Positions 27,696-35,810 of a stretch of 56,759 bases of DNA are shown in pieces; position 1 is the stretch's first letter; each line of letters begins with the position of its first letter. Made by a program: the position numbers and the translations under genes. This stretch comes from a virus: IMG/VR virus record IMGVR_UViG_3300032235_001027, positions 1 through 56,759 of that record; one strand, 5' to 3'. The notes under the pieces were generated by a model that was given only the letters and a program-made list of their open reading frames with translations, did no database searches and was not told where the DNA came from.

Positions 27696-28263
27696 AATTT
27701 ACTTCTTTTTTGATTTCTTCCAAGAATCTATTGTGGATATTAATACATCCTTGTATGCTGACATTTACTTCTTTTGCTACATTTTTCCAAGACATTAATT
27801 TATTTCCACTACCAACATTGTAGCGCAAATTAAGAATTTTAAAAACTCTTTTGTCTGGATGAACAAGCGCTATCGAGAATATCTTATCTAAAATTTCATT
27901 GCAAGAAATTTCTTCAATTTTATCTGGTTCTGAAAATTTATTATCTTCTTTATAGTCTTCAATATCTACGTATTGATATTTTACGCCTCTATTAAAAAGA
28001 TTTAAACATCTCCACCTTGTTTCATTTCCGAGATATGTTGAAAACTTTGCTTTTTTATTTGGATCAAATGCTAGTACTGCTTTATATATTGAATAGTTTT
28101 TATCTTCAATTAAATCATTTTTATCCAAGAACGTGCAATTATTTGGTATAACGGAATTTACCATTTCTAAATAAATTCCAGAATGTCTTTCAATCAGTTT
28201 AGATAAACTGTTTTGGTCATTATCTTTTTGAACTTTTTCTATTAAATCTATGTCGTTTTCCAT
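27688..28263 (-). CDS. sigma70-family sigma factor
   Basis: 191 residues, the size of phage late sigma factors such as T4 gp55. A region-2-like segment contains SIYKAVLAFDPNKKAKFSTYLGNETRWRC, with the FDP...FSTY...R pattern of region 2.2-2.3, and an N-terminal part (LIEKVQKDNDQNSLSKLIERH) of region 2.1 type. The C-terminal part (MSWKNVAKEVNVSIQGCINIHNRFLEEIKK) reads as a helix-turn-helix of region 4. It would direct host RNA polymerase to phage promoters, and the GTGTAA elements in this window are candidate targets. It overlaps dNMP kinase by 16 bases and SSB by 8, inside a replication/nucleotide operon. Confidence 0.75.
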   Translation of the reverse strand: MENDIDLIEKVQKDNDQNSLSKLIERHSGIYLEMVNSVIPNNCTFLDKNDLIEDKNYSIYKAVLAFDPNKKAKFSTYLGNETRWRCLNLFNRGVKYQYVDIEDYKEDNKFSEPDKIEEISCNEILDKIFSIALVHPDKRVFKILNLRYNVGSGNKLMSWKNVAKEVNVSIQGCINIHNRFLEEIKKEVNYV

Positions 28264-28835
28264 GCTTGCAGTTTCTCAGTTAAATCTTCACAACTGCAAA
28301 TAAAGGATTCTACAATTTGATCTATTGTGCTTTCGTCTACCGACCCATTAGTTTCTATTGTTTGCCAAACAATTTTTAAGGATGCTAAATTTGCAACCTT
28401 TGGATTATTTTCTGCTTCTTGAGGATTTGGAGCTTCTATATAGGAACCATCTTCTCTTTGGCGATTTAAATGAATTAAAAAACCACCATTATCAATAATC
28501 CATTTGGCTTCGTTTTCATAACGAACGTCAGTAATTATTATTAGTTTATTTTTTGTTTTTTCTTCAATTTGATCTATCCAGTAATTCGGACTTTGATTTC
28601 TTTTTGACTCTCCATATGCAACTAGCATCGGTCTTATTAAGAATTTTTCAGAATCATTTTTTGTGAACGCGGAAATATTAAATTTATCTAGCAAAAAATC
28701 ATTAAGATCTTCCTTTAGCACATTTGCAAAAGCAATTAATTCAGAATTAATTTTATAAGTCTTCAATATCCTTTGTAAAGATAAACCGAATGTATCTTTG
28801 CCGCTTCTTGCGTATCCAGAAATTCCAATTATCAT
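28248..28835 (-). CDS. deoxynucleoside monophosphate kinase
   Basis: 195 residues from the ATG at 28835; a TTG 21 bases further upstream is in frame but the ATG has GGAG at 7 bases and starts directly at the fold (MIIGISGYARSGKDTFG). Walker A is GYARSGKDT at about 7-15. IITDVRYENEAKWI near 105-118 matches the DVRxxNE segment of T4 gp1-like dNMP kinases, and ESKRNQSPNYWID holds the substrate-lid Arg. It phosphorylates dNMPs to feed DNA synthesis, together with the dUTPase just upstream and the ribonucleotide reductase across the divergent gap. Confidence 0.82.
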   Translation of the reverse strand: MIIGISGYARSGKDTFGLSLQRILKTYKINSELIAFANVLKEDLNDFLLDKFNISAFTKNDSEKFLIRPMLVAYGESKRNQSPNYWIDQIEEKTKNKLIIITDVRYENEAKWIIDNGGFLIHLNRQREDGSYIEAPNPQEAENNPKVANLASLKIVWQTIETNGSVDESTIDQIVESFICSCEDLTEKLQAWKTT

Positions 28836-28836
28836 T

Positions 28837-29352
28837 TTATTCTCCAGTGCTACCAAATCCGCCTCTTCCAGTTTCGGCTAATTGATCAACATATTGAATG
28901 TCAATTTTTTCTTTTTTAAGAAAAACTAATTGGCAAATTTTATCTCCAATCTTATAAATCTTTTCAAGATTCAAACGAATATAACATTTGGATTCGATAA
29001 AAACAAAATCTTCTGGCTGCGGCAAATACTTAAATCTGCACTTGATAGAATCTCTCCATTCGGGATCAATTAAACCAATTGAGTTTGCTAAAATTAAATT
29101 TTTCTTACTTATGCTAGATCTTGGAAAAACTAAAGTAAAAATATCTTCTTCAGTATTTCTTTGAATTGTATCCAAGCATACACCAGTATCATACTCAATA
29201 TATTCTACGCTTGAATATAGTCCATCAATATACTTTGTTCCTTTGATTTCTGGATCTTTAATCGCCTTTACATCAAAGCCGATATCTCTCGGCCAATTTT
29301 TTTCTTGAAGTTTGAAATCTTTTTTAATGAAAATTTTATTTTTATTCGTCAT
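28837..29352 (-). CDS. dut: dUTPase
   Basis: 171 residues with all five trimeric-dUTPase motifs: GFDVKA (motif 1, D27), PRSSISKKNL (motif 2, about 77), NSIGLIDPEWRDSIK (motif 3), GDKICQLVF (motif 4) and GRGGFGSTG (motif 5, at the C-terminus). The enzyme hydrolyses dUTP to dUMP and PPi, keeping uracil out of phage DNA and supplying dUMP. In motif 3 the usual Tyr is Trp (EWRD), and the Asp of GxID is kept. Stop and the next start are two bases apart; it overlaps the upstream gene by 11 bases. Confidence 0.92.
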   Translation of the reverse strand: MTNKNKIFIKKDFKLQEKNWPRDIGFDVKAIKDPEIKGTKYIDGLYSSVEYIEYDTGVCLDTIQRNTEEDIFTLVFPRSSISKKNLILANSIGLIDPEWRDSIKCRFKYLPQPEDFVFIESKCYIRLNLEKIYKIGDKICQLVFLKKEKIDIQYVDQLAETGRGGFGSTGE

Positions 29353-29644
29353 TTTTTGTCTTTTCTAAAAATTCTATTAATTTTATAGCCTCATTATGAA
29401 ATCCAGCATCAGCTAAAATCATAGGTGTAAAAAAAGTTTTACTTTCAAAAAGTCCTTCTGTTAAGTCTTCAGATATTTTTTTTACTAAAATCAGTGCTGC
29501 CAATGCTTTTTTTTGTGAATGTTCCATGACTTGTTCCACAGCTCTTGTGGCAGCAGATGCTTCGTCTTCTGCAAGAACTATTGTTTGCCATGTTGCAGTT
29601 TGACATACAAAAAAATATAGTCCATCTGTAATTTCTCTTATCAC
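29342..29644 (-). CDS. small uncharacterised protein, first gene of the dut operon
   Basis: 100 residues, starting at GTG. The first half has a beta-hairpin-like GLYFFVCQTATWQTIVLAEDEASAATRAVEQVME, the second half is helical. It begins 7 bases after a sigma70-like -10 (TATTCT, minus strand) and leads the operon with dUTPase, dNMP kinase, sigma factor and SSB. I do not recognise the family; position suggests an early gene. Confidence 0.6.
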   Translation of the reverse strand: MIREITDGLYFFVCQTATWQTIVLAEDEASAATRAVEQVMEHSQKKALAALILVKKISEDLTEGLFESKTFFTPMILADAGFHNEAIKLIEFLEKTKNDE

Positions 29645-29651
29645 TTGAAAA

Positions 29652-29679
29652 AGAATAATGATTTTAAAATAAAAGTCAA
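29652..29679 (-). promoter_or_regulatory. sigma70-like promoter of the dut-sigma-ssb operon
   Basis: On the minus strand TTGACT (29679-29674), a 16-base spacer and TATTCT (29657-29652), then 7 bases to the GTG start. Transcription would begin almost at the start codon. Confidence 0.6.
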
Positions 29680-29688
29680 ATTAAATTT

Positions 29689-29713
29689 ACGATTTTTACG
29701 AAGTGAAAATCGT
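29689..29713. other. 8-bp hairpin in the divergent nrd/dut gap
   Basis: ACGATTTT (29689-29696) and AAAATCGT (29706-29713) flank a 9-base loop. No T-run follows on either strand, so this is more like an operator or a structural element than a terminator. The remainder of the 220-base gap (29645-29864) holds the two divergent promoters and a second small inverted repeat AAAGT-TGC-ACTTT near 29800. Confidence 0.4.
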
Positions 29714-29826
29714 TCGGAGCAAAGCGACGAAAACAAATCTTCCCTTCAACGTCTTTAATTATAAAGATGCATTTTTCATTTTGTCAAGCATATTTTTTTA
29801 AAGTTGCACTTTTTGTTAAATGAGTA

Positions 29827-29854
29827 TTGACCTATAAATACTTTCGTGTAAAAT
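29827..29854 (+). promoter_or_regulatory. promoter of nrdB-nrdA with sigma70-like and GTGTAA elements
   Basis: TTGACC (29827-29832), 16 bases, TAAAAT (29849-29854). The -10 overlaps a GTGTAA core (29846-29851), so both promoter types seen in this phage coincide. A TATAAATA (29833-29840) also lies in the spacer. The ATG is 10 bases downstream of the -10. Confidence 0.6.
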
Positions 29855-29864
29855 CTATACAGCT

Positions 29865-30836
29865 ATGATTTTCAACGAACAAATCTCCAGAAAACCAAAT
29901 TTCCATCCTTGGACAGAAGAGGCTAAACAGGCAATGCATAATGGTTTTTGGACGGATAAAGTTTTTACGTTTACAGCAGACGTTCAAGACTTTAAGTCTG
30001 TCCTGACAGACAAGGAAAGAGAAATTGTTGTTCGCACTCTTTCTGCTATCGGTCAAATAGAAGTGGCAGTAAAATCATTTTGGGCTAAACTTGGAGAAAA
30101 TTTACCTCACCCATCACTTGCTGATCTTGGTTATGTAATGGCAAATGTAGAGGTCATTCATAATGATGCTTACGAACGTTTACTTTCTGTTCTAGGTTTA
30201 GAAGACATTTTCGAACAAAATTTGAAACTTGAGTGGATTCAAGGAAGGGTTAAGTACCTTAAAAAGTACACTCATAAATTCTACAAGGATAGTAAAAAGC
30301 AATACCTCTACGCTTTGATCCTCTTTACTTTGTTTGTAGAAAATGTATCTTTGTTTTCTCAGTTCTATGTGGTCAATTGGTTCAATCGTTTCAAAAATGT
30401 CTTGCCTGATACAGATACTCAGGTAAAGTACACTAGAAATGAAGAAACGATCCATGCAATGGTCGGAATGAAGTTGGTGAATACAATCAGAGAAGAATAC
30501 CCAGAATTATTCGATCATGATCTAGAGGCAAAAATTCTAGAAGAAGCAGAACAAGCTTTTATTGCAGAATCTAAAATTATTGATTGGATGGTCAATGGGA
30601 TTCAAGAAGAAAACTTGAGTGCTGCAATTTTAAAAGAGTTCGTAAAGTCAAGAATAAACGACTCATTAAAAGAAATAGGATTTAAACAAATTTTTAGCTT
30701 GGATGAAAGTCTTATAGAGAAGACTTCTTGGTTCAAGGAAGAACTACTTGCAAATACACTTACAGATTTCTTTAAGAAAAGACCGACAGAGTATTCAAAA
30801 AACAGCCAATCATTCACAGAAGACGATCTATTTTAA
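29865..30836 (+). CDS. nrdB: class I ribonucleotide reductase, small (beta) subunit
   Basis: 323 residues. The dimetal ligands are visible as E66 (QIEVAV), E96 and H99 (VEVIHNDAY), E159 (FVENV), E194 and H197 (RNEETIH). A tyrosine at 103 stands at the radical-tyrosine position (H+4). The first ligand is Glu rather than the Asp of E. coli NrdB. The C-terminus is acidic (SFTEDDLF), as needed to dock onto the large subunit. The protein forms the radical that starts NDP reduction. The gene lies first in a two-gene transcript; stop and nrdA start are one base apart. Confidence 0.93.
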   Translation: MIFNEQISRKPNFHPWTEEAKQAMHNGFWTDKVFTFTADVQDFKSVLTDKEREIVVRTLSAIGQIEVAVKSFWAKLGENLPHPSLADLGYVMANVEVIHNDAYERLLSVLGLEDIFEQNLKLEWIQGRVKYLKKYTHKFYKDSKKQYLYALILFTLFVENVSLFSQFYVVNWFNRFKNVLPDTDTQVKYTRNEETIHAMVGMKLVNTIREEYPELFDHDLEAKILEEAEQAFIAESKIIDWMVNGIQEENLSAAILKEFVKSRINDSLKEIGFKQIFSLDESLIEKTSWFKEELLANTLTDFFKKRPTEYSKNSQSFTEDDLF

Positions 30837-30837
30837 T

Positions 30838-32484
30838 ATGTCAGAAATATACTGGTTAAACAAAGAGTCAAGAAACTTTCTAAGCAAAGGATATTTAGTT
30901 GAAGGCGAGTCAGCGGAAGATAGATTGCACCAAATTGCAGATACGGCTCAAAAGCATTTACCAGAAATTAAATTCTATGATAAATTCATGGAATATTTAA
31001 AGGCTGGCTTTTACTCTTTAAGTTCTCCAGTTTGGTCTAATTTCGGAAGAAAAAGAGGATTGCCAATCTCTTGTTTTGGATCTTGTGTCGAAGACACGAT
31101 GGATAGCATCTTGGGTAAAGCTGCTGAGGTTGGCAAAATGTCTCAAATGGGGGGTGGAACCAGTGGATATTTCGGCAACTTACGCCCAAGAGGAGCAAAA
31201 ATATCAAGCGGTGGAGAAACTTCTGGAGCAGTTCATTTCATGAAAATGTTCGAAACGAACACTAACGTGATTTCTCAAGGTAATACTAGAAGAGGTAGTT
31301 TTGCAGCATATCTTCCAGTAGATCATCCTGATATTGAAGAATTACTTCAGATTAAAGACGAAGGATCTCCAATCCAAGAGATATCAATAGGCGTTTGTAT
31401 TTCCGACGCTTGGATGCAGGCAATGATTGATGGAGACAAAGATAAAAGAAGTTTGTGGGGCAAAATTATTAAGAAAAAATATGCAAGCGGATATCCTTAT
31501 ATTTTCTTTTCTGATAATGCCAATAATCAAGCTCCAGAAGTATACAAAGATAAAGGTTTAAAAATTAAACATAGCAATCTATGCTCTGAGATAATGCTTC
31601 CAAATAATGAAGACGAATCATTTGTTTGCTGCTTGTCTTCAATGAATTTGGCTAAGTGGAATCAGTGGAAAGATACGGATGCAGTAGAGATGATGATTTA
31701 CTTCCTTGATACAGTAATGGAAGAATTCATTATTAAAACAAAAGGCATGAAATATATGGAAGCCGCCCATAACTTCGCTGTACGCCATAGAGCGCTAGGA
31801 TTAGGGGGTCTTGGTTGGAGCAGTTATCTTCAAGACAATATGATTGCATTTGAATCTTTTGAGGCAAAAATGTTAAATGCTCAGATATGGAAATCGATAA
31901 AAGAAAAAGCAAATAGCGCAAGCGTTAATTTAGCAAAGTTAAAGGGAGAACCAGAATTGTTAAAAGGATACGGTAGAAGAAATTCTACTCTATTGGCAGT
32001 AGCGCCAACTACATCGAGTTCCTTTATTCTTGGACAAGTTTCACCAAGTATTGAACCATTAAAGGATAATTACTTCATTAAAGATTTAGCCAAAACAAGG
32101 TCAACCTACAAAAATCCAAGCCTTAAAAAATTTCTATCTTCAATAGAGAAAGATACCATAGAAGTATGGGATGCAATTCTCCAGAAAGCGGGAAGCGTTC
32201 AACATCTTGATTTCTTGACTCAAGATCAAAAAGATGTATTTAAAACATTCGGAGAAATTTCTCAAAAAGAAATAATCATTCAAGCCGCACAGAGACAAAA
32301 GCATATTGATCAAGGTCAATCCTTAAATATCCATATTCCTCCAGATACTAAACCTAAAGACGTAAGCGATTTAATGATTTTTGCTTGGCAACAAGGAATC
32401 AAATCTCTGTATTATCAGAGAAGCGCTAATCCAGCCCAAGAATTAGCTCGATCTATTTTGGGCTGTAAATCATGTGAAGGATAA
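30838..32484 (+). CDS. nrdA: class I ribonucleotide reductase, large (alpha) subunit
   Basis: 548 residues from the ATG at 30838; a TTG 90 bases upstream lies inside nrdB and is not a credible start. Catalytic features: C79 (ISCFGS), N247-L-C249-S-E251, C265 (FVCCLSSMNL), the loop APTTSSSFILGQVSP, Y525-Y526 for radical transfer, and the redox pair C543-K-S-C546 at the C-terminus. The N-terminal ATP-cone of longer NrdA proteins is missing, so dATP activity control is probably lost. It reduces NDPs to dNDPs with NrdB. Confidence 0.94.
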   Translation: MSEIYWLNKESRNFLSKGYLVEGESAEDRLHQIADTAQKHLPEIKFYDKFMEYLKAGFYSLSSPVWSNFGRKRGLPISCFGSCVEDTMDSILGKAAEVGKMSQMGGGTSGYFGNLRPRGAKISSGGETSGAVHFMKMFETNTNVISQGNTRRGSFAAYLPVDHPDIEELLQIKDEGSPIQEISIGVCISDAWMQAMIDGDKDKRSLWGKIIKKKYASGYPYIFFSDNANNQAPEVYKDKGLKIKHSNLCSEIMLPNNEDESFVCCLSSMNLAKWNQWKDTDAVEMMIYFLDTVMEEFIIKTKGMKYMEAAHNFAVRHRALGLGGLGWSSYLQDNMIAFESFEAKMLNAQIWKSIKEKANSASVNLAKLKGEPELLKGYGRRNSTLLAVAPTTSSSFILGQVSPSIEPLKDNYFIKDLAKTRSTYKNPSLKKFLSSIEKDTIEVWDAILQKAGSVQHLDFLTQDQKDVFKTFGEISQKEIIIQAAQRQKHIDQGQSLNIHIPPDTKPKDVSDLMIFAWQQGIKSLYYQRSANPAQELARSILGCKSCEG

Positions 32485-32510
32485 TTTTTTTTCAAAAAAT
32501 TAATTTCTCT

Positions 32511-32516
32511 GTGTAA
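32511..32516 (+). promoter_or_regulatory. GTGTAA element before the acidic protein gene
   Basis: GTGTAA lies 11 bases before the ATG at 32528 in the 43-base gap after nrdA, which otherwise contains only a T-run and A-run with no stable hairpin. Confidence 0.42.
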
Positions 32517-32527
32517 TTATTCAACAA

Positions 32528-33691
32528 ATGGAACTCGATTTTTCTGACAAAATTAAAGAACTTTTAAAGTCAAAGGACTCAACTGTAGTTGATTCTACTA
32601 TTGTTGCCGAAGATAAAATCGAAAAAACATGTTCAGAATGTAATAAATCAATGTCTGAATGTGAATGTGAAGATGAAGAAGAGGGCGAAGATTCCGAAAA
32701 CGAAGATTCCGAAAACGAAGAGTCTGAAAACGAAGATGAGATGGAGGAAGATGAAGCAAAATCAAAGAAAAAGAGCAAAATAGTTGCTTTCTTGATGAAA
32801 AAAGTTTCAGCCCATAATAGCAAAAATAATCCATTTGTAGTTTCTTTAGAGCAATTGATGAAAGTGTATGCAAGGGGATTGCAGGAATCTATTAAAAATT
32901 TCAAGCCTGGAAAATCTCAAGATGAGTGGGCGTTTGCAAGAGTTAACTTATTTTTGAAAATGGCATCTGGTCAAAATGTTTTAGCTTCTTATGCCAAAGC
33001 AGATTCTGATATTTTAAATAATCAAGATTTGTCAGAGAACTACGAGTTTTCAGATTTTCAAGATATTGAATTCCAATTAGCGAAACTTTCTTGCATTGAA
33101 GCTGGGTTTTCAGATTCTGAATTTGAATTATCTTCTGCGGAAGATAAAAAAAAAAGTAAGACTTTAAATAAACCATTTAGACTTCCTTCTGGCTCCAAGA
33201 AGAAGTTTGGAGTTTATGTAAAAAACGACAAAGGTAATGTCGTCATGGTCAAGTTTGGCGATCCAAACATGAGCATTAAACGTGACGATCCCGAACGTAG
33301 AAAAGCTTATAGATCAAGACATGGATGCGAAAGCCCTGGGCCAAAATGGAAAGCAAATTATTGGTCATGCAAAATGTGGAGTAAAACTCCCGTTAGTAAA
33401 ATAACTTCCTCTGAGGAATGCGATTGTGGCTGCAAAGAAGTCGATGTTCAAGATTTGATTGATATTGAGGGTGCAAAAAAAGGTCTTTGGGACAATATTA
33501 GAGAAAAGAAAAAAAGAATGGGCAAAAAATACAAGCCCGCTAAAGTCGGAGATAAGGACCGTCCAGATCCAGAAGCTTGGAAAAAAGCTCAAGCTGACGA
33601 ATACGAATGGGATGGCGAAGAAGAATTCTCTCAAGAAGAATTATTAAAACTTGATCCCTCTTTAGCTTCTGTAGAAATCGTCGAAGAATAA
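32528..33691 (+). CDS. acidic protein with Cys cluster and conserved FGDPNM module
   Basis: 387 residues. The N-terminus has CSECNKSMSECEC, followed by a very acidic stretch built from three repeats of a 15-base unit (SENED, 32690-32737) and a short basic patch (KSKKKSK). A helical middle follows. At about 220-285 comes a dense conserved-looking module: KKKFGVYVKNDKGNVVMVKFGDPNMSIKRD, then RKAYRSRHGC and WSCKMW. I have seen this module in many large phage proteins, sometimes beside capsid maturation genes, but cannot give it a secure name. Its Cys/His set (RHGC, WSCKMW, ECDCGC) suggests metal binding. The C-terminus is charged. Possible structural or maturation role. Confidence 0.6.
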   Translation: MELDFSDKIKELLKSKDSTVVDSTIVAEDKIEKTCSECNKSMSECECEDEEEGEDSENEDSENEESENEDEMEEDEAKSKKKSKIVAFLMKKVSAHNSKNNPFVVSLEQLMKVYARGLQESIKNFKPGKSQDEWAFARVNLFLKMASGQNVLASYAKADSDILNNQDLSENYEFSDFQDIEFQLAKLSCIEAGFSDSEFELSSAEDKKKSKTLNKPFRLPSGSKKKFGVYVKNDKGNVVMVKFGDPNMSIKRDDPERRKAYRSRHGCESPGPKWKANYWSCKMWSKTPVSKITSSEECDCGCKEVDVQDLIDIEGAKKGLWDNIREKKKRMGKKYKPAKVGDKDRPDPEAWKKAQADEYEWDGEEEFSQEELLKLDPSLASVEIVEE

Positions 33692-33703
33692 ATTATTATC
33701 TGA

Positions 33704-34477
33704 GTGATTTCAGTATATCATTCAGCATTTAATTTAAACAAGCATGGTTTTACTGGATGGCAAGACTGCTTACGTAAGTCATGTCAATTTGCAGATCAAG
33801 TAGTAATTGCAGTAAATACATCCGAAGATGATACCTATGACACTGTATCATCTATTTTAAAGGATAATGCTAAAAGCAGCATACTTTTAAAAACAAATTT
33901 TGACTATCAAGACCCTTGGCTTGATGGTAAAATTAAAAATGCAGCTCTTCAAGAGTGTAATTGCGAATTTAAAGTTCAATTAGATTTAGATGAATATATT
34001 CCATCTTGGCAGCGTCCACTATGGGACTCCATGTTTTTCAGGCTTAAATTTGATGGAGTTCAGTGTTATGCAGTTCCATCTATTGATTTATATAAAGATT
34101 TAAATCATTATAAATCCATAAATCATAAACAATACGCTCATAAAGGTCAAGCATATAGAGCGCCACAAAAGGCAGCTAGAAAAGCTGACGGAACAATAAA
34201 TACGCTACTCAGCGATGGATGCGATTTAGTTGATCAAGAAGGTAATTTTATTTCGACAGCTGCAATTACAAAAGATATTAATATCCTTGAAAGCAACCAA
34301 GCTCCATTTGTGGTACATCTTGGATATGTAGACCTTAATTCTAGATTAAAAAGAAATCATGAATTTTGGAACGAACATTGGTATGTAGAGGGAGGTGGAC
34401 AAGCTCCAGCTCATAAAATACATATGAATGATGAGGATTTCGACTATCCATATATACAGCATAAATTAAAATTATGA
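33704..34477 (+). CDS. glycosyltransferase-like protein (GT2-like, GT-A fold)
   Basis: 257 residues from a GTG. SVYHSAFNLNKHG at the start and DQVVIAVNTSEDDT give a Rossmann-like first half; QLDLDEYIP at about 94 provides a D-x-D motif for metal and nucleotide-sugar binding, as in GT-A enzymes. The remainder has FVVHLGYVD and a Trp/His-rich end (EFWNEHWYVEGG). First gene of the sugar cassette, overlapping the next by 4 bases (ATGA). The acceptor is unknown. Confidence 0.6.
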   Translation: MISVYHSAFNLNKHGFTGWQDCLRKSCQFADQVVIAVNTSEDDTYDTVSSILKDNAKSSILLKTNFDYQDPWLDGKIKNAALQECNCEFKVQLDLDEYIPSWQRPLWDSMFFRLKFDGVQCYAVPSIDLYKDLNHYKSINHKQYAHKGQAYRAPQKAARKADGTINTLLSDGCDLVDQEGNFISTAAITKDINILESNQAPFVVHLGYVDLNSRLKRNHEFWNEHWYVEGGGQAPAHKIHMNDEDFDYPYIQHKLKL

Positions 34478-35049
34478 TAAACGGAAAAACAATTACGCTC
34501 TCATCTATTGCGTGGGGAAAAGAAATTGAAAAAATTAAATTAACATTTAATCATTGTTTAGATATTTTCCCTTTTTTTGATGATGTAAAATTAATTACTC
34601 ATATTGATAATGCAACAGAATATAATAGATTTTCAATAGAAAACTTAAACAATTTTATAGAAACTGATTTTGTATTGCTAATACATTCAGATGGCTTTAT
34701 AAAAAATCCACATCTCTGGAATGATAATTTTTTAAATTTTGATTATATTGGTGCGCCTTGGCCTTGGCATGGAGTATGCGGAAATGGTGGATTTTCATTA
34801 AGGAGCAAAAAATTTTTAGAAATAAGTTCTAAATTAAAATATATAAAATATCATGAAGAATATGATAATTGTCCAGAAGATAACTTTCTATGCTTAGATA
34901 AATACAAACGTGGCTTTATGATGCAAAATGGAATAAAATTTGCTGATATAAAAACAGCTTTAGACTTTTCATTTGAACATTCTATTTCGGAATATCCAAA
35001 TCACACAATAGAAAATTCTTTTGGTTTTCACGGAAAATTTAATTTATGA
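34474..35049 (+). CDS. DUF5672-like glycosyltransferase-type protein
   Basis: 191 residues. The order TDFVLLIHSDGFIKNPHLWNDNFLNFDYIGAPWPW, GNGGFSLRSKKFLE, PEDNFLC, KFADIKTALDFSFE and FGFHGKF is that of DUF5672, a family associated with glycosyltransferase genes. H-S-D-G takes the position of a DxD-like motif. It overlaps its neighbours on both sides by ATGA, so the three first cassette genes are translated as a unit. Confidence 0.72.
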   Translation: MINGKTITLSSIAWGKEIEKIKLTFNHCLDIFPFFDDVKLITHIDNATEYNRFSIENLNNFIETDFVLLIHSDGFIKNPHLWNDNFLNFDYIGAPWPWHGVCGNGGFSLRSKKFLEISSKLKYIKYHEEYDNCPEDNFLCLDKYKRGFMMQNGIKFADIKTALDFSFEHSISEYPNHTIENSFGFHGKFNL

Positions 35050-35798
35050 TTTCAATATCTTATAATTATTCATCAAATGATATTGAATTTTTAGAACAAT
35101 GTATTGAGCAAGCAAAAATTGTGACAGATGATATACATTTTACTCATGTAGATAAATTTTTTAATGGGGATGAAGAAAATAAATTTTTAATAGACCAAAG
35201 CAAAAAAATTGCAAAAAATATAAATTTTCATGAATTAAAATTTCAAGATTTTTCAAAACAAATGCCAGATAAAAAAATAAGATTCAAATATTGGCACAAT
35301 GCATGTAGGTTAAATAATACATATAATTCTAAATATAAATACGTTCTTTATTTGGATGGAGATGAAATATTAGATGGAATTGAATTAAAGAAATGGTTAA
35401 ATAATGGATTCGAGAAATTTAACTGTTATGTATTTAATGTTTATTGGTACTTTAGAAGCAAAAATTACCAAGCAAAAACATTTGAGGAAGGACCAATTAT
35501 GGTAAATAAAAATTTACTTACAAATGAAGACATAATGAATATATCTGAAAGATGGGCTTTACTAAAAAATCCATGCGCTAGAAGCATAAATTCACTAGAT
35601 AATAAACCGATGATACATCATTTTAGTTGGGCAAAAGGAAATTCTGACGAAGAATGTAAAAGAAAACTGCTAAGTAAAGTTGAGAGCTGGGGTCATTCTA
35701 CGGATAGAGATTGGAAATCTCAAATAGAAGAAGAATTTTCAAGACCATTTAATGGAACCGATTTCGTACACAATTATAATTATAACATATTAATTTAA
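35046..35798 (+). CDS. glycosyltransferase family 2-like protein
   Basis: 250 residues. YLDGDEIL at about 102 is a D-x-D motif; YNYSSNDIEFLEQCIEQAK and WHNACRLNNTYNSKYKYVLYLDGDE match the nucleotide-binding half of GT-A enzymes. A C-terminal MIHHFSWAKG resembles the acceptor-side W-x-H region. It is the third successive glycosyltransferase-like gene and differs from the one at 33704 in sequence. Confidence 0.62.
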   Translation: MISISYNYSSNDIEFLEQCIEQAKIVTDDIHFTHVDKFFNGDEENKFLIDQSKKIAKNINFHELKFQDFSKQMPDKKIRFKYWHNACRLNNTYNSKYKYVLYLDGDEILDGIELKKWLNNGFEKFNCYVFNVYWYFRSKNYQAKTFEEGPIMVNKNLLTNEDIMNISERWALLKNPCARSINSLDNKPMIHHFSWAKGNSDEECKRKLLSKVESWGHSTDRDWKSQIEEEFSRPFNGTDFVHNYNYNILI

Positions 35799-35800
35799 TC

Positions 35801-35808
35801 TATAAATA
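35801..35808 (+). promoter_or_regulatory. TATAAATA box before the dehydratase gene
   Basis: An exact T4 late-type TATAAATA stands 2 bases before the ATG at 35811 and 11 bases before a second in-frame ATG at 35820, in a 12-base gap. In this AT-rich DNA it could be chance. Confidence 0.25.
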
Positions 35809-35810
35809 AA

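Noticed and set aside
30748-30837. Extended N-terminus of NrdA from a TTG inside nrdB
   Set aside because: The added 30 residues have no likeness to NrdA, overlap nrdB in another frame, and a good ATG at 30838 follows the nrdB stop directly.
32485-32510. Terminator after nrdA from the T-run and A-run
   Set aside because: The stem would be only A-T pairs of TTTTTT and AAAAAA with almost no loop, which is too weak to call.
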